A stretch of 9,377 nucleotides of DNA. It comes from Bacteroidales bacterium. Lineage in GTDB: Bacteria > Bacteroidota > Bacteroidia > Bacteroidales > GCA-2748055. The position numbers and the translations under genes were made by a program. Of this stretch, positions 1-8,600 are shown piece by piece. The number at the start of each line of letters is the position of its first letter. Within the stretch, counting starts at the first letter, position 1. The notes under the pieces are model-generated. The model saw nothing but the letters and a program-made list of their open reading frames with translations. It did no database searches and was not told the DNA's origin. Location: assembly GCA_029934875.1 (NCBI GenBank), contig JAOZLK010000133.1, positions 1 through 9,377 of the forward strand. The letters run 5' to 3'.

Positions 1-103
1 ATTTTCGCCCATTCACAACATCAATAGACACCTTCAGATCTAAACTCTCATAACTGTTCCTAAAACGTAGTCCGGCTAATTTGAAGACCTGAAATCAGAG
101 ATT

Positions 104-147
104 AACTAACTATATAGTTGTTTAACTAATTATTTAGTTTATCTTTA
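104..147 (+). promoter_or_regulatory. Paired palindromes overlapping a possible promoter of the permease gene
   Basis: Two palindromes lie almost side by side. The first, AACTATATAGTT at 108-119, is perfect; the second has 6-base arms, AACTAA at 124-129 and TTAGTT at 134-139, around four bases. A further AACTAA at 104-109 repeats the same half-site. A Bacteroidota-like promoter can be drawn through them: TTG at 118-120, 19 bases, then TATCTTTA at 140-147, which matches TAnnTTTG at seven of eight positions. The second palindrome would fill the spacer, as expected for a repressor operator. PadR-like and other winged-helix regulators bind such short AT-rich dyads and often sit near permeases of this type, but no regulator gene is in the window, so the binding protein is a guess. 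Confidence 0.45.
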
Positions 148-185
148 TGTTTATTGCTTTGTATTTGAATATACAACCCAACATC

Positions 186-2561
186 ATGATCATCTGGCAC
201 TTTCTAAAACTGGGTTTCAGAAACCTGTTGAAAAACAAAAGCAACACCTTAATTAATCTGATTGGTCTGTCCCTGGGTATTGCCATTCTGCTGGTGATAT
301 CAGTATATGTGAACAATGAGCTGAGCGTGGATAAGTTCCATAACAACTCATCCCATATTTATAAGGTCTCTTATGGAGAATCCAGTGTAGGCCCAGGCCC
401 CCTCTCCGCATTGCTAAGAGACAATTTTCCGGAAATTCAGCATGCATGCCATATAGAGACACGGCAGTTATTTGCCCTATCCCCGATCCTGAGTTATAAC
501 AATGAACTCATTGAGATAACGGCGTATTATGCAACGAATGCAGATTTTTTTCGAGTGTTTGACTTCAAGGTGGTACGTGGAGATGTGAACAAAGCCCTGG
601 ATAAGCCATTTGCAATGATCCTGACCGAAAGTGAGGCTGCCCGGATATTCCAGAATGAGGATCCCATTGGTCAGACGATCATATGGAGGTCCAATCAGGA
701 TTTTAGCTTTACTGTGGAGGCCATCGTCATGGATGTCCCGCAAAATTCCTCCATTCAGTTCAATGGCTTGATCTCAGAGGCCTCAACAAAAAAAATGACC
801 CCCTACTACCCCGACAACTGGGGTTTTCATGTGTATGAGACTTATCTTCTGTTAAATCCAGAAATCACACCGGAATCCTTTGAGGAAAAGTTAAGAAGCT
901 TCCTGATCGATTATTATGATACCAACCTGAGCTCCTTATCCGGCCATGATGATGCACGGGTAACTCCGCTGAAATTACACCTGCTTAGCGAGGTCTATTT
1001 CAACCAGGGACTTGCCCATGACACCACAAACCGTGGTAACATGCTGCTGGTAAGGGTATTGTTGGCCATAGGACTTATCATCTTATTGCTGTCTGTCATC
1101 AATTACGCAAACCTCTCAACAGCAAAAGCCTCGAACCGGAAAAAAGAGATTGGAATTCAGAAAGTCTTCGGATCAGGCAAAACTCTGCTCATTTTCCGTT
1201 TTCTGACGGAAACAACCATCCTCAGCTTCATGGCTGGCATGATTGGATTAATCATCGCACTTAGTCTCTTACCCTGGTTTAGCCAGTTTATGAATCTCAC
1301 TCAGAACCTGAAGATCTCATCTTCTTTTCTTTTTCTCTTTGTTCCATGTATCCTGTTTCTGGGGATCATCGCCGGTATCTACCCTGCCTTCTTTATATCT
1401 TCCCTTAATGAAATGAGTATGCTAAAGGCCAGTGCTGAAAGGCACGCAAAGGGGAAAAACACCCGATACTTCCTGGTGGTCTTCCAGTTCTTCATCTCCA
1501 TGACCCTGATTGCGGTTACCCTGCTGATTGACAGGCAGGTCTCTTATATTAAAGACAAGGATCTGGGAATAGATAAAACGCACGTGGTGTATTCCAGATT
1601 ACCCCTTCCCCTGCTCAGGGGGAAGAAGGAGGTATTTACAGAGCGGATCTCCAGCCTGCCGGCTGTTGAGAATGTGGCCTATTCCAGCAGGATGTTCGGT
1701 GATATTGATGGATATAATACCCTGGACCTTAATGGAAAATCCAAGAAATTCACTACCATGTGGGTGGATGCAGCGTTTATTGATTTTTATGACCTTGAAT
1801 TGCTGGAAGGAAGGTTTTTCAGTGATAAACTCAGGGCTGACATCAATACCACCGCGTTGTTAAATGAAGCTGCACTTAGAGAATTTGATGTGGAAGATCC
1901 TTTTGAAATTAAGATAAGAGTGCCCCGTGGCAGTGCAAAAGTGGTGGGCATTGTGAAGGACTTTAATTTCAAATCTCTTCATCATGGAATTGAGCCATTG
2001 GCCATTATCTATTTGCCCGGCCAGGGAGCTTATGCGAACATCAGAATGTCAGGAAATAACATTCCGGCCACCCTGAACGAGATCTCAGAAATCTGGGAGG
2101 AACTGGCCCCTGACTTTCCATTCAGCTACCGCTTTTTAGATAGCAGTTTCGATGAGTTATATCAACAAGATGCCAAAATGGGGAAGGCCATTTCACTGGC
2201 TTCGATAATTGCCATCATTATTGCGGTGCTCGGTGTGTTGAGCCTGTCTCTCTTTGTATGTGAAAGCAGGGTGAAAGAAATCGCCCTGCGAAAAATCAAC
2301 GGGGCAAAAACAGGGGAAGTCATAATGGGGCTGAATAAAGGCTTTGTAATCAATTTGATCATTGCCTTTATCCTGGCCTGTCCTGTATCCTGGTACATCA
2401 TGCGCCTTTGGCTTGATAATTTTGCCTACAAAACAAACATCAGCCCATGGATATTTATCGTTTCAGGCGTCCTCGTATCCCTGATAACCCTTACCATAGT
2501 AAGCTGGCAGAGCTGGCGATTTGCCAATCAAAATCCGGCCGATACTATACGTTATGAGTGA
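186..2561 (+). CDS. MacB/FtsX-family ABC transporter permease
   Basis: This is an integral inner-membrane permease of the MacB/FtsX superfamily, whose members usually pair with a separate ATPase to move peptides, lipids or antimicrobials, or to transmit force across the envelope. From the start used here it has 791 residues, usual for the long Bacteroidota type. The N-terminus has the amphipathic FRNLLKNKSNTLINLIGLS stretch and then the first membrane helix, followed by a large periplasmic MacB-like domain (about residues 45-285). A first FtsX core has three helices (about 289-405) with KKEIGIQKVFGSG after its first helix. Then come a fifth helix (about 428-448), a second periplasmic domain, and a second FtsX core (about 670-776) with KEIALRKINGAK. 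The end NPADTIRYE is typical. An ATG at 147 in the same frame would add 13 residues, but it overlaps the promoter-like element and lies before the conserved N-terminus, so 186 is preferred. No ATPase gene is adjacent; the substrate is unknown. Confidence 0.93.
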   Translation: MIIWHFLKLGFRNLLKNKSNTLINLIGLSLGIAILLVISVYVNNELSVDKFHNNSSHIYKVSYGESSVGPGPLSALLRDNFPEIQHACHIETRQLFALSPILSYNNELIEITAYYATNADFFRVFDFKVVRGDVNKALDKPFAMILTESEAARIFQNEDPIGQTIIWRSNQDFSFTVEAIVMDVPQNSSIQFNGLISEASTKKMTPYYPDNWGFHVYETYLLLNPEITPESFEEKLRSFLIDYYDTNLSSLSGHDDARVTPLKLHLLSEVYFNQGLAHDTTNRGNMLLVRVLLAIGLIILLLSVINYANLSTAKASNRKKEIGIQKVFGSGKTLLIFRFLTETTILSFMAGMIGLIIALSLLPWFSQFMNLTQNLKISSSFLFLFVPCILFLGIIAGIYPAFFISSLNEMSMLKASAERHAKGKNTRYFLVVFQFFISMTLIAVTLLIDRQVSYIKDKDLGIDKTHVVYSRLPLPLLRGKKEVFTERISSLPAVENVAYSSRMFGDIDGYNTLDLNGKSKKFTTMWVDAAFIDFYDLELLEGRFFSDKLRADINTTALLNEAALREFDVEDPFEIKIRVPRGSAKVVGIVKDFNFKSLHHGIEPLAIIYLPGQGAYANIRMSGNNIPATLNEISEIWEELAPDFPFSYRFLDSSFDELYQQDAKMGKAISLASIIAIIIAVLGVLSLSLFVCESRVKEIALRKINGAKTGEVIMGLNKGFVINLIIAFILACPVSWYIMRLWLDNFAYKTNISPWIFIVSGVLVSLITLTIVSWQSWRFANQNPADTIRYE

Positions 2562-2824
2562 ATATCCCGCTATGAAACAAACAGGATGCCTACTGATTGA
2601 AGCGGGGCTGCTTACATATTTAGGTGTTGAGGGTAGTCGGAAGGAATAGAAGCATTCATTAACATAATTTAATATGAGACGGTTTCTTTTCATTGGGGAA
2701 AGTAGAAGCTGACAGGTGTTTATCGTATTTGAGTGTATAACAATTTATGATTAGCTTTATTCCTTGTTCAAATTTCAATATCAGATTGAGATTTCCTACC
2801 ATTAATTTCGATTAAGATAAGCTC
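2562..2824 (+). promoter_or_regulatory. Intergenic region with a possible promoter for the beta-helix gene
   Basis: No convincing gene is present. A Bacteroidota-style promoter can be proposed: TTTG at 2728-2731, 20 bases, then TAGCTTTA at 2752-2759, a seven-of-eight match to TAnnTTTG. It would give a leader of roughly 60 bases before the ATG at 2825. Just after the permease stop, CCCGCT (2566-2571) can pair with AGCGGG (2601-2606), but the 29-base loop and the lack of a T-run make it a poor terminator. The promoter suggests that the beta-helix gene is transcribed independently of the permease. Confidence 0.33.
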
Positions 2825-4477
2825 ATGCTGAAACATATTCTCTTATTGATTTTCTTGTTTTCAGGTCTATTTGAGACTCAGGCTCAGACCAAAAGTTCTC
2901 TTGAAAATATCCTGATTACCTACAAAAAAGAAAGAACTCAAGTAGTAAGCAGTGAAAATGGGGGATTACTTGTAAATGTATCCCCAGAGGATGTCTCTAA
3001 GTTTAAAACCATTGGATCAATCCTATATGGTGATTTCGGTGCCAGGGGAGACGGCAAAACAGATGATATTAATGCTATAGCTGCGGCCCATGCATTCGCC
3101 AATCAGCATGGTCTTGTAGTAAAAGCCAACGAAGGAGCCACATATTACATCGGAGGAAAGGCACGTACAGCGGTCATTCAAACCAACACTGATTTTGGTA
3201 CTGCGAATTTTATTATTGACGATACCGAAGTCGAGAACCGCAATGCAGCTGTTTTCATGGTCAGCTCGAACCTGCAACCGTTTAAGCCTGGGGGAATTGA
3301 TTCCCTGAGAAGGAATCAGAAGAAAATCAACATTACCTTGCCTGGATCCTGTCTGCTAACTGTGGCCAATTCACATGTAAAACGCTATATCCGTTTTGGA
3401 CTAAACCAAAACAATGGATCTCCGCAAACAGATATCTTTGTCCTTGATAAAAACGGTAATGTGGATATGGAAGCTCCGATTATCTGGGACTTTGACCAGA
3501 TTACGGAAATCACCGCTCTACCAATTGATGAGGATACGCTAAACATCACCGGAGGACATTTTACCACAATCGCAAACAAGGCAGAATCGAAGTACACTTA
3601 TTATAGCCGAAATCTTGCAATACGACGTTCCAATGTTCTCGTGGATGGGCTGGAACATTACGTCATCAATGAAGGAGACCATGGTGCCCCCTATTCCGGC
3701 TTCATCAACATTAGAGACTGCTCCTATGTAACTGTAAAGAACACTATCCTGACCGGACACAAAACCTACCGTACGATTGGTTCAGCTGGAAAACCTGTTT
3801 CCATGGGCTCTTACGACATCTCGGTCAACCGTACCCTTAATGTATCATTCGTGAACTGTAGCCAAACGAATGATATCAACGATAGAAACTACTGGGGAAT
3901 CCTGGGTTCCAACTATTCTAAAAACCTTCTTTATGACAATTGTAGCTTTTCCCGCTTCGACGCACACATGGGAGTTGCTAATGCCACCATCCGAAATTCG
4001 ATCCTGGGACACATGGGGATCAATGCCATTGGGACCGGGGTCTTAATTGTGGAGAATTCTACCATCCACAGCAGAACCTTTATTAATCTGCGCAGCGATT
4101 ATGGTAGTACATGGCAGGGAGATTTTTTTATTCGTAACTGCGTTTTTGTGCCTCCCGGAGACAAGCCGACAAAGGTCAGTCTGATGGGAGGTTTCAATTC
4201 CGGGCAGCATGATTTCGGCTACACCTGCTATATGCCTCGTCGGATCACAATCGAAAACCTACATATTGATGATTCCAATCTTCAGGAGGATTACCTGGGT
4301 CCTACCATATTTTCAAATTTCAATCCGGAAATGGCCAACGATTCCTATATAGAGAAATTTCCATATGTCATAACTAGGGAAGTCATTCTCAAAAATGTGA
4401 CCACAACCAGTGGGAAAAGCCTGAGGCTGAGCGATAACCAATTTCAGTTCAGGGAAGTGAAGGTTGACAGAGAGTAA
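2825..4477 (+). CDS. Secreted right-handed beta-helix protein, pectate-lyase superfamily
   Basis: This is a 550-residue exported protein of the pectate-lyase-like beta-helix superfamily, which includes polysaccharide lyases, polygalacturonase-type hydrolases and epimerases. Residues 1-20 form a signal peptide (MLKHILLLIFLFSG then ETQA before Gln21). Residues 68-85 carry the N-terminal cap signature YGDFGARGDGKTDDINAI of the Pectate_lyase_3 type. Residues of about 265-530 show repeating helix rungs with Asn- and Cys-rich turns: NIRDCSYVTVKNTIL, NVSFVNCS, LLYDNCSF, ATIRNSIL, LIVENSTI, FFIRNCVF, ITIENLHI, VILKNVTT. Between cap and rungs, residues 140-250 are a less familiar section. I cannot assign catalytic residues or a substrate; the conserved-looking NEGDHGAPYSG (282-292) is a candidate site. 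It is encoded opposite and convergent to an esterase and a deacetylase-GH3 gene, which supports a carbohydrate role. A start at 2825 fits the signal peptide; an AAGATAA stretch precedes it but is not a strong ribosome-binding site. Confidence 0.85.
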   Translation: MLKHILLLIFLFSGLFETQAQTKSSLENILITYKKERTQVVSSENGGLLVNVSPEDVSKFKTIGSILYGDFGARGDGKTDDINAIAAAHAFANQHGLVVKANEGATYYIGGKARTAVIQTNTDFGTANFIIDDTEVENRNAAVFMVSSNLQPFKPGGIDSLRRNQKKINITLPGSCLLTVANSHVKRYIRFGLNQNNGSPQTDIFVLDKNGNVDMEAPIIWDFDQITEITALPIDEDTLNITGGHFTTIANKAESKYTYYSRNLAIRRSNVLVDGLEHYVINEGDHGAPYSGFINIRDCSYVTVKNTILTGHKTYRTIGSAGKPVSMGSYDISVNRTLNVSFVNCSQTNDINDRNYWGILGSNYSKNLLYDNCSFSRFDAHMGVANATIRNSILGHMGINAIGTGVLIVENSTIHSRTFINLRSDYGSTWQGDFFIRNCVFVPPGDKPTKVSLMGGFNSGQHDFGYTCYMPRRITIENLHIDDSNLQEDYLGPTIFSNFNPEMANDSYIEKFPYVITREVILKNVTTTSGKSLRLSDNQFQFREVKVDRE

Positions 4478-4565
4478 TGAGTGATGCTCTGAGCTTCCTC
4501 CCACAAGCCTCATTTAATCTGATCGTAACTAAATAGGAACTGTAGGACATTCGCCAGATCAGGAA

Positions 4566-4673
4566 ATGATCATTACCATTAACAGCGGCAACTTTGCTGG
4601 TGCTGCGAAGGCAGATATGTCCTATTTTAGTATCGACGACAATTCCTTCAGGGATCAATTAATCAGGCACTAA
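4566..4673 (+). other. 35-codon open frame between convergent genes, possible gene remnant
   Basis: An ATG at 4566 opens a 35-codon frame ending at the TAA at 4671-4673, which overlaps the last bases of the convergent esterase gene. The product contains NSGNFAGAAKADMSYFSIDD and ends DNSFRDQLIRH; the composition looks protein-like, not random, and a second TAA follows directly. No ribosome-binding site is evident, and in-frame stops lie shortly upstream. It could be the surviving tail of a decayed gene, a small protein, or chance. I do not recognise the sequence. Confidence 0.2.
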
Positions 4674-5545
4674 TAATCTGGCATTAAACCTAACTCGTCA
4701 AGAAAGCTGTCGGTGCGCTCCATGACCGCTTCATCGAAATAGGTGGCATAGGTGGTGTCACCCTCTGCCAGATAGTGCCCCTTCCCTTCAAAAGGAATCT
4801 GCTCAAAACGGTTGCCCAGTTCCAGAGTTTTTTCTTTGAAGTATTCCACGATCCAGAAATTTACCATAGGATCCGCAGTCCCGTGGAACTCAATGGCCGG
4901 TGGCATGTTAGGCTTCAGATGGTGGTAAGGCGAGATGGACCAGATTTCCTGCCTACGGTCCCCCAGCAGACGGTCCACCCATGCCTCCATGGTGTTTACG
5001 TTGCTGGCATATAGCAACAGGGCACAGGGGGAGGGTTCTGTCTCTGGATTATCGGTGGCTTCGTTGATATGGTTCATTAGCGCTGTGGAAAGGGCCAACT
5101 GCCCCCCGGCCGACTGGCCAGCTGCAATCACCTTTTCCGAATCTATGTTCCAGTCTCCCGCATGTTCCTTCACCCACCGCATAGCGCTCCGCGCATCCAT
5201 CACACTTTCCACGGGGGTAATGTCGGGGTGGGGAACCAGGCCATTCTCACAGATCGAAAGCCGGTAGGCAAAAGAAAAGGTTACAAAACCCTTCTTGGCA
5301 TATCGCCGGCATACATTGTGGAACTCGGTCGGACTGCCATAGGCCCAGCCTCCACCATGAAAAAAGGCTATGGCTGGATTATCTTTCCCTTCAAGGGTCT
5401 CATTTGCATAAAATACGTCCACCGCAAGCTCCTGCCCCATGACCTGCTTGTAAATCTTCCTTTCCTGTATAATCCGGTTATCCTGAGCATTCCCGTTTAG
5501 TATCAGGAGGAAGGTCAGCCCGAAATGAATGATAATTTTTCTCAT
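4670..5545 (-). CDS. Secreted alpha/beta-hydrolase esterase, carbohydrate-esterase-like
   Basis: This 291-residue exported serine hydrolase probably cleaves carboxylic esters, such as acetyl or feruloyl groups on plant or algal polysaccharide. Residues 1-20 are a signal peptide (MRKIIIHFGLTFLLILNGNA). The hormone-sensitive-lipase-like or BD-FAE type alpha/beta fold follows: the oxyanion-hole motif HGGG is at 63-66, the nucleophile elbow GQSAGG at 143-148 (Ser145), the acid most likely Asp225 in HGTADPMV, and the base His257 in GKGHYL. The catalytic set is therefore complete and the length is normal. It lies 75 bases downstream of the deacetylase-GH3 gene on the same strand, so co-transcription is plausible. 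AGGGA stands about ten bases before the ATG, a reasonable ribosome-binding site. By eye its base composition is GC-rich (sampled lines at 4921 and 5101 are about 62% GC), like the deacetylase half of its neighbour. A peptidase activity cannot be excluded, but the dedicated HGGG motif and small size favour an esterase. Confidence 0.88.
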   Translation of the reverse strand: MRKIIIHFGLTFLLILNGNAQDNRIIQERKIYKQVMGQELAVDVFYANETLEGKDNPAIAFFHGGGWAYGSPTEFHNVCRRYAKKGFVTFSFAYRLSICENGLVPHPDITPVESVMDARSAMRWVKEHAGDWNIDSEKVIAAGQSAGGQLALSTALMNHINEATDNPETEPSPCALLLYASNVNTMEAWVDRLLGDRRQEIWSISPYHHLKPNMPPAIEFHGTADPMVNFWIVEYFKEKTLELGNRFEQIPFEGKGHYLAEGDTTYATYFDEAVMERTDSFLDELGLMPDY

Positions 5546-5620
5546 GATTTAGGTCCCTTAATTCTCAAGACATTAAATTATCAAATTGTATGCAAGCCTC
5601 CAAATGAATGCTTTGTTCAA

Positions 5621-8600
5621 TTAGGGCTTATTTAAGGTCTTGTTAAGCACACTAAAGGTTCCTTTTAAGCGGATATCCTCTGAAGAGCTTCCAATCATTA
5701 TTTCAAATTCACCTGGTTCAACTACCCAATCCAGATCTTTGTCCATCATTTTGAGTTCATCATACCCTATCTCAAAAGAAACCATTTTTGTTTCGCCTGG
5801 TTCAATCTCTATTTTTTCGAATCCTTTTAGTTCTTTAACCGGCCTGACAACACTGCTTATTTTATCCCGAATATAGAGCTGAACTATCTCTGCACCTGCC
5901 CTTTCTCCCGTATTTCTAATTTCACATGAAACTTCTGTTTTTCCATATTTTCCAATAGATTTTGCAGAAAAAGTCATGCTTCCATATTCGAATGTTGTGT
6001 AACTCAAACCGAAGCCAAATTCATACAAGGGGCTTGATTCCTTTAAATCGGCATAGGAATTTCCCCAACCTTCCTCTAACCAGTAGCTTTTTGAAGGTTT
6101 ATAATTGTAATAAACAGGAAGCTGTCCTGCATGCCGGGGGAAAGTAAGCGGTAGTTTGCCACTTGGATTGACATCACCAAATAGAATATCAGCAACTGCC
6201 TCACCCCCTTTTTCTCCAGGATTCCAGGCTTCAATAATTCCAGGTATGTTTTCTTCAATCCAGGGAATGGCCAGTGCCCGGCCATTAATCAGTACCACTA
6301 TTGTGGGCGTTCCCGTTGCATATACTTTTTGGACCAGCTCTTTCTGAAGGCCTGTTAATTCAAGCTTAGCAACATCATAGCCCTCGCCCGAAGTCCCTTC
6401 TTTATCTTTTCGTTGCCATTCATTTTCACCCAGGACAACAACTGCCACTTCCGATTTTCTAGCAGCTTTCACCGCATTTTCAATCTCATTTAAATCCTCA
6501 CCAATGACATCACATCCTTTTACATAATTAATTTTTTCGCTGCCCAACTTAATCTCTATTCCCTCAAGAACTGTTGTAATCTCTTGCAATACAACATTTG
6601 AAGTGTAGTCTCCCAATTGATTCAAATCATCGTCGGCATTGGGACCGATTACCGCAATGGAAGCTATATTTTTATTGATGGGTAGTAAGTCATTTTCATT
6701 CTTAAGCAGCACTATGCCTTCCCGGGCAGCTTCCAATGCCAGGTTTTGATGCTCAGGGGTATGTGAAACTTCCGATGCTTTTTCAACATCGACAAATGGG
6801 TTTTCAAATAAACCTAAGCGGAATTTTTGCTCCAATACTCTTCTCACAGACCGGTCAATGGTTTCAATGGATACCTTTCCTTCATTCACATTTTCAATCA
6901 TCTCATGAAAATAACCCTGGTTAAAAGAGATGCTGACATCCATTCCGGCCCGGGCAACCATAGCTGCAGCTTCCTTCACCGATCTAGCCAGGCCGGTATA
7001 AACCAAGGTATTTACCCCATTTCCTTCGCTTAAAACCAATCCTTCAAAATTTAATTCTCCCCGCAGCATGTCAGTTAATATATCTGAAGAAGCATGGGCC
7101 GGAATACCATCAATGGTAGGATAGGTGGCCATAACCCCCAGTGCCCCGTTTTCTTTAATACCTGCCTCCCATGGGGGAAGAAACACCTCACGAAGCGTTC
7201 TTTCAGATATTTCCATGGCACCACGTTCCAAACCACTAAGGGGCTGACTTTGTCCGGGATAGTGGCATAATCCGGCAACAACTTTATCACCGGCGGACAG
7301 ATCATCGCCCTGAACCGCCTTTACGATGGTTGCTGCATATTTAGAACACATAAAGGGATCTTCGCTATAACCTTCCTGGTTTCGACCCAGTCTTGGATCC
7401 CGGATAGGTTCTATAACCAGGGTAAACAGTTGATGTATTCCTACAGCACGTGCCTCCCTGGCAGCCGCTTTATAAGTTCTGTCAATCAAATCTAAATTCC
7501 AGGTGCTGCCCAACGCAGGTCCTTCCGGGAAAATTGTTCCTCCCGAACACATAAATCCGTGCGTACCTTCCTCGGTTTGTAAAAGTGGGATTTTGAGACG
7601 TGTTTTCTCCAGTGCAATTTTTTGTAACTCATTGAAAAAAGTGGCTTGCTGGGTAGGACCTTCCTGCAGCGCATGGTTGGGAAGGGTAAAAAATCCACCT
7701 CCCGGACCAATTCCATCCAAAAGATTTCCTTGTGTAAACTTTCGACTTTCGACCTGTTTTTCCTGTGCGGTCACTCCCAGCTCACTAAAATAACCACAGG
7801 GCATATTCAGTTGCCCAATCTTTTCAGGAAGGGTCATTCTCGAAATCAGGTCGTCTATTCTTCTTTCAACTGTTATCACAGGATTTTGATATGGAAGCAT
7901 CTCGGAATGCACAGGAATAGACCTCTGCTCGCGCACATACTTTGCTACATTAGCCACATGGTCAATCCATATTCCGTTTTTTGGATCATTAGCATACCTG
8001 CAAATTGAATCTATGGTCGATAAAAACGATGTCTCTAATCCCCCCTCATCCATTTCATGTCCCGCAAGGATCAACCAGCTTCCATTTTCCCTGGCACCTT
8101 CAATGAGGGCAAGAATTTGGTCGAAACGCTTGCCGTCCAACTCCATCCCTGTGAGTTGCCCAAGATCGCATCGTTCAGGATCGTTCGGCCCCTCATCCAT
8201 CCAGGTTCTGCCCGAGGCAAACATGGCCAATACCAGGGGAACATAACTCCTGGTTTGCTGACCCCTTCCCACATAAGTCTGGCCACATGGATAGCCATAT
8301 GAAACCGGAACTACTCCCAATACATCCTCAATAAAACGGTTTGCCGAATCAAGCTCATTGCTCATTTGTTCAAGCGTATAATCCTCCAGGGCTTTCCCCC
8401 GGGCCCAGGAAAAATTTCCCGTACAGGGGTGCACCAGCGAATGGTTCCCGATATCATGTTCATGGGCAACAGCCAGCCTCCAGCCATCCAGTCTTTGAAT
8501 CAATAAATCGGGTGAAACATAAAATGTTGCTTTCACCCCCTGGCTCTCCAGAATGGGGATTCCCTTATCGATCTGACTAAGGCGGGCATCATCAAAGGTG

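Noticed and set aside
1..95. Minus-strand frame open for about 31 codons and running off the left edge
   Set aside because: It has a stop at its upstream end and no ATG in frame, and the translation matches nothing I recognise. Stop-free runs of this size are common by chance, so no partial gene is called.
2566..2606. CCCGCT/AGCGGG hairpin as a terminator of the permease gene
   Set aside because: The loop is 29 bases and no T-run follows, so it does not fit an intrinsic terminator.
2463..2693. 76-codon minus-strand frame across the permease end
   Set aside because: It overlaps the well-supported permease C-terminus on the opposite strand and shows no domain, signal peptide or ribosome-binding site.
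5162..5500. 112-codon plus-strand frame opposite the esterase
   Set aside because: It is antisense to conserved catalytic motifs of the esterase and its translation has no recognisable features; GC-rich coding sequence often leaves such open frames on the other strand.
7880..7920. Possible frameshift or assembly error joining two genes at the deacetylase-GH3 linker
   Set aside because: The frame is continuous through the linker, both domains keep their conserved ends, and there is no homopolymer run at the joint; only read data could reopen this.
7646..8008. 120-codon plus-strand frame opposite the deacetylase-GH3 junction
   Set aside because: It lies entirely antisense to the fusion gene, with no protein-family features, and is explained by the codon use of the real gene.
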